Shown one piece after another: positions 46,641 to 58,728 of a DNA stretch of 64,000 nt. The notes under the pieces were generated by a model. It saw only the letters and a program-made list of their open reading frames with translations, did no database searches and had not been told where the DNA came from. Each line of letters starts with the position of its first letter. The first letter of the stretch is position 1. Origin of the DNA: Fragilaria crotonensis (lineage: Eukaryota > Bacillariophyta > Fragilariophyceae > Fragilariales > Fragilariaceae); the NCBI GenBank assembly GCA_022925895.1, contig JAKSYS010000252.1:1-64000 (forward strand). The letters run 5' to 3'. The translations under genes were made by a program, and so were the position numbers.

Positions 46641-47049
46641 ATTCCGCGATCAACTCACTGGACCTGCCGCCACTGCAACGATACGATCGTCCATGGGCCA
46701 ACTGAACCTTGCCCCAAGCTCCGTAACACATCCCGCTTGCCATCGGATTTGTCGACGCAAGAGGAAGGGCCAAGGATCAACCACTGCGATGTCAACGACG
46801 CCTACCTCGACGCTCCGCTTCGCCAGCAGCAACGCCGCGCTTGCAGGCTTCCCAAGTCCAACAGCATCTATTGCCCCGTCTCTCCCATTGGCTTCCAAGG
46901 CCTATGGAACCATCAGTGGACCTCCAAGCAACTTCAAGCTGCTTGCAAGATGGCAATGCAAGTGAACATGGCTAAGTTTCCCAACGGCAACTACTCCACA
47001 ATCCTTCGCATGGCTCTCCAGTCAACCGACCGCTTCCGCGAATCCCTTC

Positions 47050-50000
47050 CCAAGACTTCAACGTTTCCAGTCATCTGGGACTCCGGTGCAAGCATCTCGA
47101 TCACTCCTGACCGCAAGGACTTTGTTGGACCCATCAACACTCCTGGCCCTATCACTCAACTACAGGGCATTGCAAAGGGACTCAGGATTGAAGGCCAAGG
47201 TCATGTGCTGTGGGCAATGCAAGATACTCTGGGCAACCTAAGGATGCTCAAGGTCCCAGCATACTTGGTGTCTTGCATCAAGGTCAGGCTCCTATCCACC
47301 ACAAGCTTGCTCCAAGCTTACCCTGGAGAGACCATCACCATTGAAGCTCATCAACTGACCTTGAGTGGCACCTCTGATGAAGCCAGAGGGCAACTCATTG
47401 CAAGAGTCAACCCTGACAACAACTTGCCTACCTCTGATGCACACCGCAGCTCAGACACTCCCAAGGCAGTTGCAGCTCTCAACATCACTCTGAACACTGT
47501 TCATGAGAGCAACCTCAACTTGACTGAAGCTGAGAAGGAGTTGTTAAGGTGGCACCACCGCCTTGGACACCTTTCCTTTCGCAAGATCCAATTCATCATG
47601 CGAACTGGAGTCCTGAGTCGGAGTGAGTCGCATCGATCACTCCATACTGCTGCCTGCCGAATTGTCAACCCTCCCAAGTGTGCCGCATGCCAATATGGAA
47701 AGCAACATCAGCGACCAGCTCCTGCCAAGATCACAACTGTTATCAAGGATCGAGCTGGAGTTCTCAAGGCAGACAACTTGCTCCCTGGACAACAAGTCTC
47801 CATTGATCACTTCATTTGTGGAACAAAGGGGAGGCTCTTCTCTTCAGCTGGAAGGAGTTTGAACTCAGACATGTTTGCTGGAGGCTGCCTCTTCATTGAT
47901 CATGCTTCCAACTTTGTGCATGTTGAGTTTCAGAAGCATCTGAACACTCATGAGACTCTGAAGGCCAAGCAGAACTTTGAGTTGATGGCAAGGGACAGTG
48001 GAGTCATTCCACAATCCTATCTCTCTGACAATGGTGGGAGCTTCACCTCAGCTAAGTTCACTGAGCACCTTGGAACTCTGAAGCAAGTTGTCAAGTTTGC
48101 TGGAGTTGGAGCTCACCATCACAATGGCCATGCTGAGAGGGCAATCCAAACAATCATGTCGATTGCTCGGACAATGATGCTCCATTCAGCGGTACATTGG
48201 CCAGATGTGGCTGATGCAACACTTTGGCCAATGGCATTCTCCCATGCTATCTTCCTCCACAACCATGTTCCTGATTTGGCAACAGGTCTCTGTCCAAGTG
48301 ATGTCTTCACCAAGTCCAGATGGGAGCAAAGGAAGTATCATGATCTGCATGTGTGGGGATGCCCTGTGTATGCTCTTGAGAAGACCATTGCAGATGGAAA
48401 GAAGCTGCCTTGCTGGAAGCCTCGGTCCATCCGCTGTGTCAACATGGGGCTCTCCAAGAAACATGCAAGCACAGTCCCCTTGGTTTTGAATCCAGAGACA
48501 GGGTACATCACTCCCCAATATCACATTGTGTTTGATGATTGGTTTGCAACAGTGGCTACCAATGTGGATGCCCTCCCGGATTTTAATACAACGCGTTGGG
48601 CCCGTTTGTTTGGCGACTCAAGATATCAGTTCCCATTTGATGACAACGACAACGATGCTACAGAGGAAGCGCGAATGGACTCCCAAGCTACAGAAGCCAT
48701 CAATGAGAACCAAACAAGAGTTGCTGCCTCCATGGATGAAGCTGTTGCAATTGAACAACTCCCAGTTCCTCCCTTGGCTGAGGCTCCACCCAGGACACCA
48801 ACTGTTCCACAGCCATTGCCAAGTTCTCCATTGCTCACTCCAAGGCCTCCAACTCCCATGATGTCTCAAACGAGGGAGCAGTCTATCGATCCTCGGTCTC
48901 TCCAGTCTCCTCCAACGCCAGACATCAGAACTTCATCTCTGCAACGCCGTCCACACTCCAGCTCACAAGCCAAGGAAGAGACGCCACGCAAGGTCCCAGC
49001 TACCCCGATCTCCCCAGTTCATCAGCCAATCTTCTCCCCAGTTCGGGAGCAGACCCCAATGTCTGAAACGAGGGAGAGTCCTGTTCCAGACAATCGCATT
49101 TGCCCTTGACTCACCACGTGACGAGCAACCAGTCAAGTCGCCTCCGCCACCCACGTCTCCGCGCCGGTCCAACCGCATTCGCGCAGCACCACAACGCCTT
49201 GGATATGATAACACTCAAGGCCATGGATACTTTGCTTCTCCAAGTGCTTGGATCTTTGAGGAAAATGGAATCATCCTTTCCCCAACTGCCTTCAAGGCAG
49301 CTGCATCTGATCCTGACACTCTGAGCTTTGACCAAGCTATGGCTGACATTGAGCATGTGACCAAGTGGATGGAGGCAGCTGCTAAGGAAGAATGGGACTT
49401 GGAAGGAAGTCAGTATCCTTGAGGCCAAGACCAAGATTCTCCCAGGGACTTGGGTATTTCGGCGCAAGCGATCCCCAGATGGAGAAGTCACCAAGTACAA
49501 AGCGCGCTACTGTGTTTGAGGCGACCTTGAAGAAGGAGAACCTGAAACCTATGCCCCAGTTGTTGCTTGGAGTTCAGTTCAATTGTTCCTTGTCTTGTCC
49601 CTAACATTGGGATGGCAAACTTGCTCCATTGACTTCAGCAGTGCCTTTGTCCAAGCTAACCTAAATGACCCAGTCTGGATCCACATGCCAAGAGGCTTCA
49701 AGTCTGATCAGCCAAGCGACCAAAGGACTTGCCTACAACTTGTTAAGAGCCTCTATGGTCTCTCAGTTGCTCCCCGCCTTTGGTATCAACACATTTGTGA
49801 AGCCCTCCTCCTCCAAGGATTGAAGCAGAGTGCCACAGACTCATGCCTCTTGTACAGCAAGACCATCATGATTGTTCTCTATGTTGATGATCTTGGGATT
49901 GCCTACTCCAACAAGAAGGATCTTGACAAACTGTTCCAGGATCTTACTGATTTGGGTTTGGAGTTCACTCGTGAAGGCACCTTCACTGACTTTCTTGGAA

Positions 50001-50878
50001 TCAAGTTTGTCAAGGATGACGTTGCCAACACTGTCACCCTAACACAAAAGGGTTTGATCCAGAAGATCATAAAGGCAACAGGACTTCAAGACTGCAACTC
50101 CAACCACATCCCTGCTTTGCAAGCATGCCTTGGGATTGACCCTGATGGAGAACCCATGGATGAGTTCTGGAACTACCGCTCTATTGTTGGAATGCTCTTG
50201 TACTTGTCAACAAACACAAGACCAGACATCACATTTGCAGTAAGTCAAGTTGCCAGGTTCAATCATTCTCCCAAGAAGAGCCATGCCATTGCAATCAAAC
50301 GTATTGTCCGCTACTTGCATCGCACTGCTGACAAAGGAACTATTGTGACTCCAACTGGAGACCTCTCTCTTGATTGTTATGTTGATGCTGATTTTGCTGG
50401 ACTCCATGGCCGTGACCCTGATCATTCTGACACCAGCGCCAAGTCCCGCACCGGCTACATCATCACCCTTGGAGGTTGTCCAATTCTCTGGAAGTCTCAA
50501 CTACAAACAGAGATCTCCCTGTCCACATTGGAATCTGAGTACTCTGCTCTCAGTGCAAGCATGAGGACTCTGTTGCCACTTCGTGATCTTCTTGGAGAAA
50601 TCTGCAAGGAATTGACTCTGCCACCTGACTTCAAGTCTACCATTTGCTGCCAAGTCTTTGAAGACAACAATGGTGCTCTGCTGCTTGCTACCAAGCAACG
50701 CATTACTAATCGCACCAAGTACTTCCTGGTTAAGTGGCACTTCTTTTGGCACCACGTCCGCAACGGAGATGTTGAAGTGCTCAAGATTGCAACCACTGAC
50801 CAGTTGGCTGACTACCTTACCAAGGGCCTCAATCGAGAAGTTTTCGAACGCATTCGAAAGCTTGCTCAAGGTTGGTGA
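47050..50878 (+). pseudogene. E4 pol region: protease, integrase, RT, RNase H
   Basis: Protease VIWDSGASISITP is at about 47080-47115. The integrase zinc region runs HHRLGHLSF to CAACQYGKQH (about 47553-47705). Core residues are in VSIDHF (about 47798), YLSDNGGSF (about 48018) and HHHNGHAERA (about 48116-48145). Thr/Pro-rich linkers lie at about 48700-49200. RT VLYVDDLGIAYS is at about 49876-49912. RNase H has DCYVDADFAG and STLESEYSALSASM (about 50520-50565), and the end is KLAQGW at 50878. It is broken in few places. Confidence 0.9.
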
Positions 50879-51019
50879 CACGCGGCACCGCCGCACTTGT
50901 GTTGGGTGGATTTAAGAGTGTTCCCTCTTATCCTGCAAGCCCATATGTTTATTGTTCATGTCCTACATTTTCACCACACCATCACTAATCTATTTCTTGT
51001 TTCATTGAATGAGAGGGAG

Positions 51020-51607
51020 AGTCAAGGTACAGCAGCTGACAGCTGTTATTGTGCCGTTATTGACGTTGAAATTTCGTCCCCGCCAGCTGAGTCCCATCCG
51101 GCTTTGGATACGAAGATTCTCACGCCAACTGTATACGGCGAATCGCCAGTACGAAAACTACAGTTGTCCCGGACTGCTTTCCGCCCTCATAACCTCCTTT
51201 TCTACAACAACAATTTGTCCACATTATCCCTGGGCAATCCAACTGTGATTTCCCTTCATGTGCCAACTAATTTACAACATGTGTCCCTCATCATGTTGTC
51301 TAAGTCTAACCATGTTGCAACAGTTGTTGCGATCACCAATTTACTCTTGCAAGTGGAGTTGGAGCTGACATTTCAATGCCCTTATCAGTGGGATGAAGGC
51401 TTTGAATGTTCACTCCCACAACCCTCTAACTTCGCAAAAGTAGATCGGCAAGATTCAATCGGACCTGGATTGAATTGGTTCCTTCAAAGTGAAACCTAGA
51501 AATAAGCTCATAAGTTAAACAACATTAGAATTAAAAACTCTACGTTTGACGGAACCCAGATTTCTACGAACTAGTACGCAGCCTTGATCACGCCGTGTAC
51601 TTCGACT
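51020..51607 (+). repeat. 3' LTR of E4
   Basis: This is a 588-bp LTR starting AGTCAAGGTAC after the purine tract GAGAGGGAG (51011-51019) and ending GTACTTCGACT, then the target duplication GTAGG. Confidence 0.9.
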
Positions 51608-51612
51608 GTAGG

Positions 51613-54600
51613 TACCACCTAGCAGGAGTTGCATATGCTAAACATTTATACAATCTACACTCTACACTCTATACCACGACCCCCTTTCCAAACAGGCCTG
51701 TCGTGTAAGGATAAGAACCTCATTGTAGAACAGGAGCTGGCACTACCGGTAGAGTATTAGTACCGGAGCGACAGCTACAAGGAAACTCTAGTCACCAGGC
51801 GATTGGCAACGTCTGGCATGAATTTCGTTATTTAATTCGAAGTCCATTACGTCCCATCTGGTTGACGTTCTATTGCATGTCATTGTAGTCTGAAATACTG
51901 CATGGCGCGTCTCCGCAAGTCATGGACGTCGAGATCGCGTTCTCGGTGATGGAACTCAGGTAACCTCACCCAGGCACGCGCGGAAAATGGAATTAGTCGA
52001 CGTTGATACCGAATGTTCGAGCTCTAGGTCAAAAAGAACTCCTGAGCAAGGGGTTGGTCAGTCATCGACAATGGAGTTTCAAGAACCGAGTTCACAGTAA
52101 CTCCAAGAAAACGTCGTCAACTCACAGACCTCGACTAACTTTTGTGGCAATGAATCATTGCGAGTCAAAAACCATTGGTAACTGGAAGGGGGCGTCAAAA
52201 GTAGATGTTCAAAGGTGTGATACGGAGGAAAAGTGCGCATCGTCATAGCCTGCCGCACACCACAGCGTGCTGATCGGAACGCGGGAAATAACTGAATCAC
52301 TCAGTTGCGTAAGCATTGAGAAGGATACAAAATCAGGTCTCGGGAGGATAACAACAGGAAACGGGGGCCTTTCATCTCTAGATGTCGTTCCTCGTCCTCG
52401 TCACCACCCTCGTGCTGCTTCCTTCTCGTGGATACGCCTTCAATCTGGTTCAAGGATTCTTTGCAAAATCTACGAGAAAAAGCATGAGGACGTGATGGAA
52501 ACAAGCTTGAAAGCAAATGACGACAAAAGAAACGAGAACAAGCAGAGAAATGAAATCAGAGTGGTGGTGCATAGAAATAGCGTTTGTTCTTCAATAATGA
52601 GGCTCCCTTTCGGGAGCTGCCCAATCCGACGTGTAGCAATCATCAACTTTCATATCTCCAGTCATTTCGAACGAAAAACAATAAAGGCAATCATCTTACC
52701 ATTCATTTGCATCAACATAATTGATCGATTATCGCAAGTGTTGGTCTACATGCATTGTTTCCCCCAACGCAACGTGATTATCTTAGCGGCACAGGGTCTG
52801 TTCACATTTAGTCCGAGAGCCGAGAGTGTGCGTACTCTGAATTCTGTATGTGTCGAACGTCAAGAGCAAAGGCGATACGGAGATGCAGAGAACGAAATCC
52901 CTTGGCTCACAGCATTCACTGGGTGCATTGGTTATGCTCGCAACCGGTAGATAGTACTACTACTCCAGTACTTCTCTTAGTACCAACGGTGCAACGGGTA
53001 TAGTAGTACGCACATCTCTGCGAATGCAGGAATTTTAAACTCGGCCCTTTTATCGTCGTTCATGACAAAACATTCATTCACTCCTTCACTTTTCAGATGT
53101 GCTCCAGTTCACAGGATCAAAATCCTCAGCAGCTTTGCTTGGTCCATATCTACATATGTTAAAAGTGTTCCAAATGCATGCGTCTCTTTGTCCGTACCTG
53201 GTACCAACGGTGCAAAGCATTGTACATCTCTGCGAATGCAGGAATTAAACTCGGCACCTGTATCGTCGTTCATGACAAACCATTCATTCACTCCTTCACT
53301 TTTCAGATGTGCTCCAGTTCACAGGATCAAAATCCTTAGCAGCTTTCCTAGGTACATTTCTACACATGTTAACAGTGCACACCCTTTCAACATTGTGATC
53401 AGCCATGTCAGCAGAGGTTCAATGCAGGAACATTCTCTTTTTCATGCCCAATCTCAAACATGCACTCTTAATTTAACCACACAGCTGCCTTCCAAAATTG
53501 AAATCCGTGGACAGTTCGCCTATCTTTTTATGTACTACTACTATGAACAGAATCCCCCCGACAATCATTTTGCATGCATTGTTCCGCCCATACTACTAGT
53601 ACACTCTATCAACTTTATCCAGTCATGCTTCCTTGGTTGCAGCTTGACTCAATGTTAAAGATGACATTACCAGATTCCGAATGTGGTCACTTTTCATTGG
53701 AAAGCAAACAGCCTTGTTTCTGGTGAATTGCTGCTGCACTAGCTACCAGGTAGAACATCCTCAAATCCTGATGCTCCACCATTCTCTGGAGAGGACAGTC
53801 CTTTACTCCACATGCAGTTATGCCAATTGGCAGTTATTTATCAGTCATCAGTTTCTGGGATGGTGTTTGCAACAAGTGTCCAATGGCTGGAATCACAGGA
53901 CTTGTTCTGACGTTTGCTGGAATTCAAGGATGTTCTGTCTTGAAAATCAAACGAGTACTATCAGCATGGGATACCTCCTTCTTCGTGTGATGTATAGCCA
54001 TGCGATTGCCACAGCTGAACTGTTTGATGGGGGATGATTTTCAATCTGGTTTCCAAATACTGTATTAGATTCCACAAACCCTCGCCCTTTATGCCACAAC
54101 CACTAGAATTTGTTCTAAGAATGGTTCATGAGTGATAAGATGTAAAGATCTCTGTTACTAGTAGCTACCATAGAATGTTTGGTTCATTGGTGGAGCCAAT
54201 CACCAATAATTTTCAACCCACCAACATTCCATGGATTGCAATAAAGATTGAAGGGATGTTGAAACAATCCTACCTCCTCATCCCTAGGTGTTGTGTGGAG
54301 ATCCCACCAAAACACTGCAAACTTCTACCTTGGTTTGAATGATTTAGAGTTTGTAGGAATTAGTTTCGTACAAGTACTACCATGACTGCAGAAGCTGTTG
54401 CATAACTACCTCTGCCAGCTCCAATGTTCCTCCTTTCCACATCATAGCTACGCCGTATCAGCACCCCTTGCGCTTGCTTGCATCTGCAGATGCACCTCCT
54501 GCTGCTTCTCACCAGGATTCTCCTCATATCAAGAACTACAAGTGATTGCTTGTTACCCATGCTGCCTCATCATCAGAGTTGAACGTCATTTGATTACTTA

Positions 54601-55284
54601 TGGAAATGTCCTGAGCGTTCATGGCATCCGAATTTGTAGAATTGATGGTGTTGTCAATGCGGGTCCCAAATCCAGTAGTCAGCAGTGCTCAACAAAAAGG
54701 GTTCGTCAATCTCATTTGTCATTTATAGAATCTCCCCAGACTATATGATGTTTGAAATAAATTGATTTCTCTTGGTGACATGGATGGTAACTCTTCAGCC
54801 TCGATGGATCTTGAATTCAATAGGTATCTCGTATTGATACCTCCATCTAGGTCGCACTCGGCAACCGACGCTACATGGGTAGCATGTACCCATAAGAATG
54901 AAATGAGGAATATTCATGCTCATTTTGTGGTAATCAGGATGATCATGTCAATTAGTTGTGAAAAAACAAGAATTCCTGGTCATTTTCAACAACTCCTATG
55001 CAAACAACGTCAAGCACTGGCCTACAAGTTGTTCATGCGACCTTTCCATTAGGTCTGCCAAAGTTTGGAGTCTCACAGATCGAGATATGTCGAAGCATAC
55101 TCGAGGTAGGCCAATGTTGGAGTGATTGACCTCGTCGGTGACTAAGCACTACGTAGAGTCGAAACGTAGGGAGATGCCACGAGAAAAATGAGCGAGGACG
55201 TGCATCATGCCACAATGATTGTGCTTAATTCTCTGGTGATGAACTACAATAAGTCTCACTCCTTGTTTTGCGAAATCCTCAATG
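51613..55284. other. 3.7-kb region without recognisable genes
   Basis: Open frames exist (for example 52267-52950 and 53062-53658 on the plus strand), but their translations show no domain, leader or compositional sign of a real protein, and the second is created by the tandem repeat. Sequence from about 53650 to 54900 has a coding-like, CoDi-like base style (many CCAAC, TTCCA and GTTGCA words) and could be an old decayed mobile element, but no motif confirms this. No tRNA was seen by eye. Confidence 0.4.
52981..53400. repeat. 221-bp tandem duplication
   Basis: Copy 1 (52981-53201) and copy 2 (53202 to about 53385) both start TACCAACGGTGCAA. They share ATCTCTGCGAATGCAGGAAT, CATTCATTCACTCCTTCACT and ACAGGATCAAAATCC, with scattered changes and small indels. 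Confidence 0.85.
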
Positions 55285-57765
55285 TTAACGTCTAAAAGAC
55301 GAATAACTTCCATCAAGTTCTGCCCCAGCACCTACAGTATTGCTTGGAGCATGGGTCTCGCTCGTCCTGGTCACGTGTTTGGCCGTTGTCAACACCGTCA
55401 GGGTTCTCTCAAATTCACTTTTACGGGCCATAATCGTCGTGATTTCGGAAACCGTCATGCGGCTCACGTCTTCGCCGTCAATAGCAATGATTCTGTCGCC
55501 AGGAGAAATCTTTTCCGCCAATACCGACGAAGTTCTCACCCCCGATACCACAGTTCCCTTCGAGTCGGCTTTGTTGGCCAAAATTATTCCTAGCTTCCCT
55601 GGAGGAGCGACAACTGTGATCTTGTTGCGCTTGGTGATGGCAGCTGACCGTCTTGTTGCCGACGAATTGCGGCTGGTACGACTAGCTCGCGAGTTTCCTC
55701 CGACCGAGCCACCCACGGAACCTCCACTGCGAACGTAAACGCCTTCTTCCATGTTCTCCTGAGACCCCACCATGGCGAGCTGCATCTCAAGCCGCAATAA
55801 GTCATTGGCAACAGATCGACTCTGCTCTGACATCTGGGACAGATAGGACCGGGTTGATTTGTGAGAATAACGACTGTTTTTGGAACCACGAGAATCTAAA
55901 GACTCATTCGAAGATGTTTTTGGTCGTCTTGCAGATGAACGATGGGAGCGATGTGACTTAGATGACTTATTTCCAGCCGAACTTTTCGATCGGTTCGACC
56001 GACCGCTCAAGGATTCCATGTCAGCCGAAACTCCGCGAGGTCCCAACGCGCCAGTAACTTCGTCAAAGAGCCAATTCTCAGATGGATCAATCTCCTCCGA
56101 TTCGTCCGAACCGATTTGAGGTGTCCGCGAACGGTTTCTCGACGAAGGCGTGATACCTTCGCGCTCCAGTCTGCGGCGCTCCCTTACACGCTCTTTTGCC
56201 GAACGGACGGAAGCATTGGCGCCAGAATCTCGTGACCCCACCGATACGGTGGAGCGGCTGCGTGATGCTGTGATTACACGTGTAGCATTGGTCTCTTCAA
56301 GGCTCTGGATAATGTCAGCCACTGATGGCTGCGCAGACGTGGACTTGCTTTCGACCCTGGAACCAAGACCGTGGTACTGCCGAAGATACTGGGCCGAGAT
56401 AGCAGGAGCCGAGTTGACAGACGACGGAGACTTCAGCTCTCGACGACTCCTGCCGACCATTTTGGCCTGAGCCAACAAGTCGGTCAAGGAAGTCTCTCCC
56501 GCAGCCGCCGACGCCGACGAAGAGTGGATTCTTCGCGCGCCATTCGAAGATCGATAGAGAGGATCATCGCTCTCAGGTAGTCGGCGAGAAGTGCGTTGTG
56601 ACTGGGGTACAGTTGGAGTCAGCACCGTAGGCATTGCCGAGTCGGGAAATGCATTCTCGAAGTTCACGTCAAATCCTTTAGAATCGAAATCTGCAAAATT
56701 TGCGAAGCCATCCTGAACTGCTGGGGACGTAAATTTTCTTCTGGAGGAACTAATGTCACTCGCTGGTGATTTCTTGGAAGGCGTCGGAAAGGAGGGAGAA
56801 CGACCATTCTCTTTGCCTGACGATCCTGTTGAAGGACTCAGACCCCACGCACGCATATCTTCGTACGCTTCTTTAGATGCCATAGATGTGTTGCGACCAG
56901 GATCTTCTTCAGATGCAAGCATTGCTGACATATCAAGTTGACTCTGTTCATCATCAGTTTGAAGAGCAGGGAAGATAGCGTGTTCATCATCGGTATTGTA
57001 ACTGGTAGGGGATGACATGCCCGAAGTGTTGAGATGCGAAGGAATTGCGGGGCCCATAGAATATTCAGCGATTCTCCTCTTCATACTATTGTATTCTTCG
57101 TCTTCCGCGTCGGTCGAGAGATTGAATTCACTATAGGACGATTCAGAGTGGTCGTTGTCATCAAACCCTGCGGCCGGGCCATCGGACGTTCGTGTTCCAT
57201 TCTTGGTTGCGGGCTTTTTCTCATTCATAACATACAGATGTTGAGTTGTTTGTGGTTGTTGTTGCATGTTGAATTGGTGGAGCTGTTGAAAACTTAGACC
57301 GGCATCTTTGCGATTGGAGCGATCACGGTGGTCTTCCTGATCTGACGCCTCGAAATCAGTATCATCTAGGTCGACTGGCCCTGAGGTGGATTTCGAACCA
57401 GTTGGTGATACGATGGCTCGTGGTGAAAGCCCTTTATTCGAAACCTTCTTCGATTCCGTGGCGGTGTTCGACTTTGGCTGGGTCGAAACGGCTGTGCGAT
57501 CTCGGCTGGCGACGCTGGATTCGCGACCCGACATGGTCGTCGTCGCGGTAAACGACGGCACGCGCCCGATAAAGACATCTTCTTCATCGTTAGGACCTAA
57601 CGCGATTGGGGGAGAGCTCTTTGGTGTTGCGTCTATGGTGCTTGTTACTTGTTTTTTCGTCTCCTTCTTAGTGCTTCGTCCTCGTCGATTCTGCTGCTGC
57701 TTTGCTTTCGGTTCGGACACTGGAGCGGGATTGCGACGAAACAAACGCGAGAAAAAGCCTGGCAT
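55285..57765 (-). CDS. PDZ-domain protein with long disordered region, 826 aa, intact
   Basis: There is an uninterrupted frame from ATG 57765 to TAA 55285. The N-terminus MPGFFSRLFRRNPAP is short, hydrophobic and basic, a possible amphipathic membrane-binding helix. Residues from about 15 to 690 are low complexity, rich in Ser, Arg, Gly and Asp/Glu, with many RS and SR pairs and a Gln-rich patch (FQQLHQFNMQQQPQ). A single PDZ domain lies near the C-terminus, about residues 700-790. It starts KITVVAPPGKLGIILANK, with the PGKLGIIL carboxylate-binding loop, then GDRIIAIDGEDVSRM and LTVLT. PDZ domains bind C-terminal peptides, so a scaffold or signalling adaptor role is likely, but the partner is unknown. 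It is one of the few long genes here without frame breaks, so the indels elsewhere are not uniform. Confidence 0.85.
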   Translation of the reverse strand: MPGFFSRLFRRNPAPVSEPKAKQQQNRRGRSTKKETKKQVTSTIDATPKSSPPIALGPNDEEDVFIGRVPSFTATTTMSGRESSVASRDRTAVSTQPKSNTATESKKVSNKGLSPRAIVSPTGSKSTSGPVDLDDTDFEASDQEDHRDRSNRKDAGLSFQQLHQFNMQQQPQTTQHLYVMNEKKPATKNGTRTSDGPAAGFDDNDHSESSYSEFNLSTDAEDEEYNSMKRRIAEYSMGPAIPSHLNTSGMSSPTSYNTDDEHAIFPALQTDDEQSQLDMSAMLASEEDPGRNTSMASKEAYEDMRAWGLSPSTGSSGKENGRSPSFPTPSKKSPASDISSSRRKFTSPAVQDGFANFADFDSKGFDVNFENAFPDSAMPTVLTPTVPQSQRTSRRLPESDDPLYRSSNGARRIHSSSASAAAGETSLTDLLAQAKMVGRSRRELKSPSSVNSAPAISAQYLRQYHGLGSRVESKSTSAQPSVADIIQSLEETNATRVITASRSRSTVSVGSRDSGANASVRSAKERVRERRRLEREGITPSSRNRSRTPQIGSDESEEIDPSENWLFDEVTGALGPRGVSADMESLSGRSNRSKSSAGNKSSKSHRSHRSSARRPKTSSNESLDSRGSKNSRYSHKSTRSYLSQMSEQSRSVANDLLRLEMQLAMVGSQENMEEGVYVRSGGSVGGSVGGNSRASRTSRNSSATRRSAAITKRNKITVVAPPGKLGIILANKADSKGTVVSGVRTSSVLAEKISPGDRIIAIDGEDVSRMTVSEITTIMARKSEFERTLTVLTTAKHVTRTSETHAPSNTVGAGAELDGSYSSFRR

Positions 57766-58728
57766 CGTCGTCCTTAACTTCGTTAGTCACGCGTGTGCCC
57801 TTGGCTATGTTCTTCAGACCAGGTTCCCTGTAACATAAACACCAGATACGAAAGGCGTAATGACAGCGCACAGGAGTGTTGCTCCGTATGCGATTTCGCG
57901 TCTCAGGTCTCAGCTCTAAACTTTCTGCGCTCCCGTTCCGATTTCGCTAGGACTTCCGTTGCCATTAAATCACACTCCAATGTTCGACTCAGCGGGCCAA
58001 CTTTGAATCGTTTGAGGCCTGGAACGGGGGGGATTATTGGGCTTGGCATCCTCTGTTTTGACACTTTTCATTCTCTGAACGGAACCGATTCAAATAAATG
58101 GGTATACACATATGTATACTATACATTTAGAAGCCATTGATTTTCATTCAGCGTAACCCCCAAATTAACCGCCGAAATAGTCCAAAGTCCAAATGGTGCT
58201 GTCGACTTTGCAGTGGGATCTATGTGTGAATGTATGAGCACTTGGTGTCGGACGTACGCTGCCAGTAATGGAGTGCTATCGTGCTATCCCTCTAATAAAA
58301 GTACAGTACTCACCATCACTCGCTAACCCCGACCCCCGACTCAAAACATGACGAACGATGAACCATGCCAATCAAGACAAATAAATATACATAAAGGGGT
58401 ATACGGACATGTATATACTTCAAGTGTACAACCGCTTGTACAGTAACGAGAGTATTCTAGTAGCGGTAGGGTACCTGGTACCACTTGTACGAAGAACACC
58501 AAGACTAATTCTAGCTCTCGTGACGACGTTTTCACCATCTAGTAGTAGGCGAGACCGTAGTTATAGTGAGAATGGATGTAAGCCTCCACGATCGGTCGTC
58601 TCTCGTCTCCACACAGGATTCAAGCAAGGTCACACTCGCATAATGCGACCGCCGAATTCATGTCACGCGTGAATATTCACACCAGGATGGGTTCCGTTGA
58701 AATAATCTACCGGAGGACCTCGTTAAGC
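57766..58728. other. spacer with GTAC and TATAC words
   Basis: This is the upstream region of the PDZ gene and the downstream region of the TruA-like gene. GTATAC/TATGTATAC runs occur at about 58105-58130 and 58385-58420, and GTAC-rich words at about 58290-58310 and 58425-58490. No gene is recognised. Confidence 0.45.

Larger units (their letters stand above)
43536..51607 (+). mobile_element. Ty1/copia (CoDi-like) retrotransposon E4, complete ends, broken
   Basis: The 8.07-kb element has LTRs at 43536-44127 and 51020-51607 and is flanked by target duplication GTAGG (43531-43535 and 51608-51612). The order is gag, hydrophobic/coiled-coil segment, protease, integrase, RT, RNase H. Only about three or four interruptions are seen, and the LTRs differ at about eight to ten positions by eye, so it is a young fossil. 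The LTR ends are AGTC...GACT instead of TG...CA. Confidence 0.93.

Noticed and set aside
52267-53658. Plus-strand frames of 227 and 198 codons as genes
   Set aside because: Translations are composition-typical of random sequence. One is generated by the 221-bp duplication, and there is no leader, domain or splice logic.
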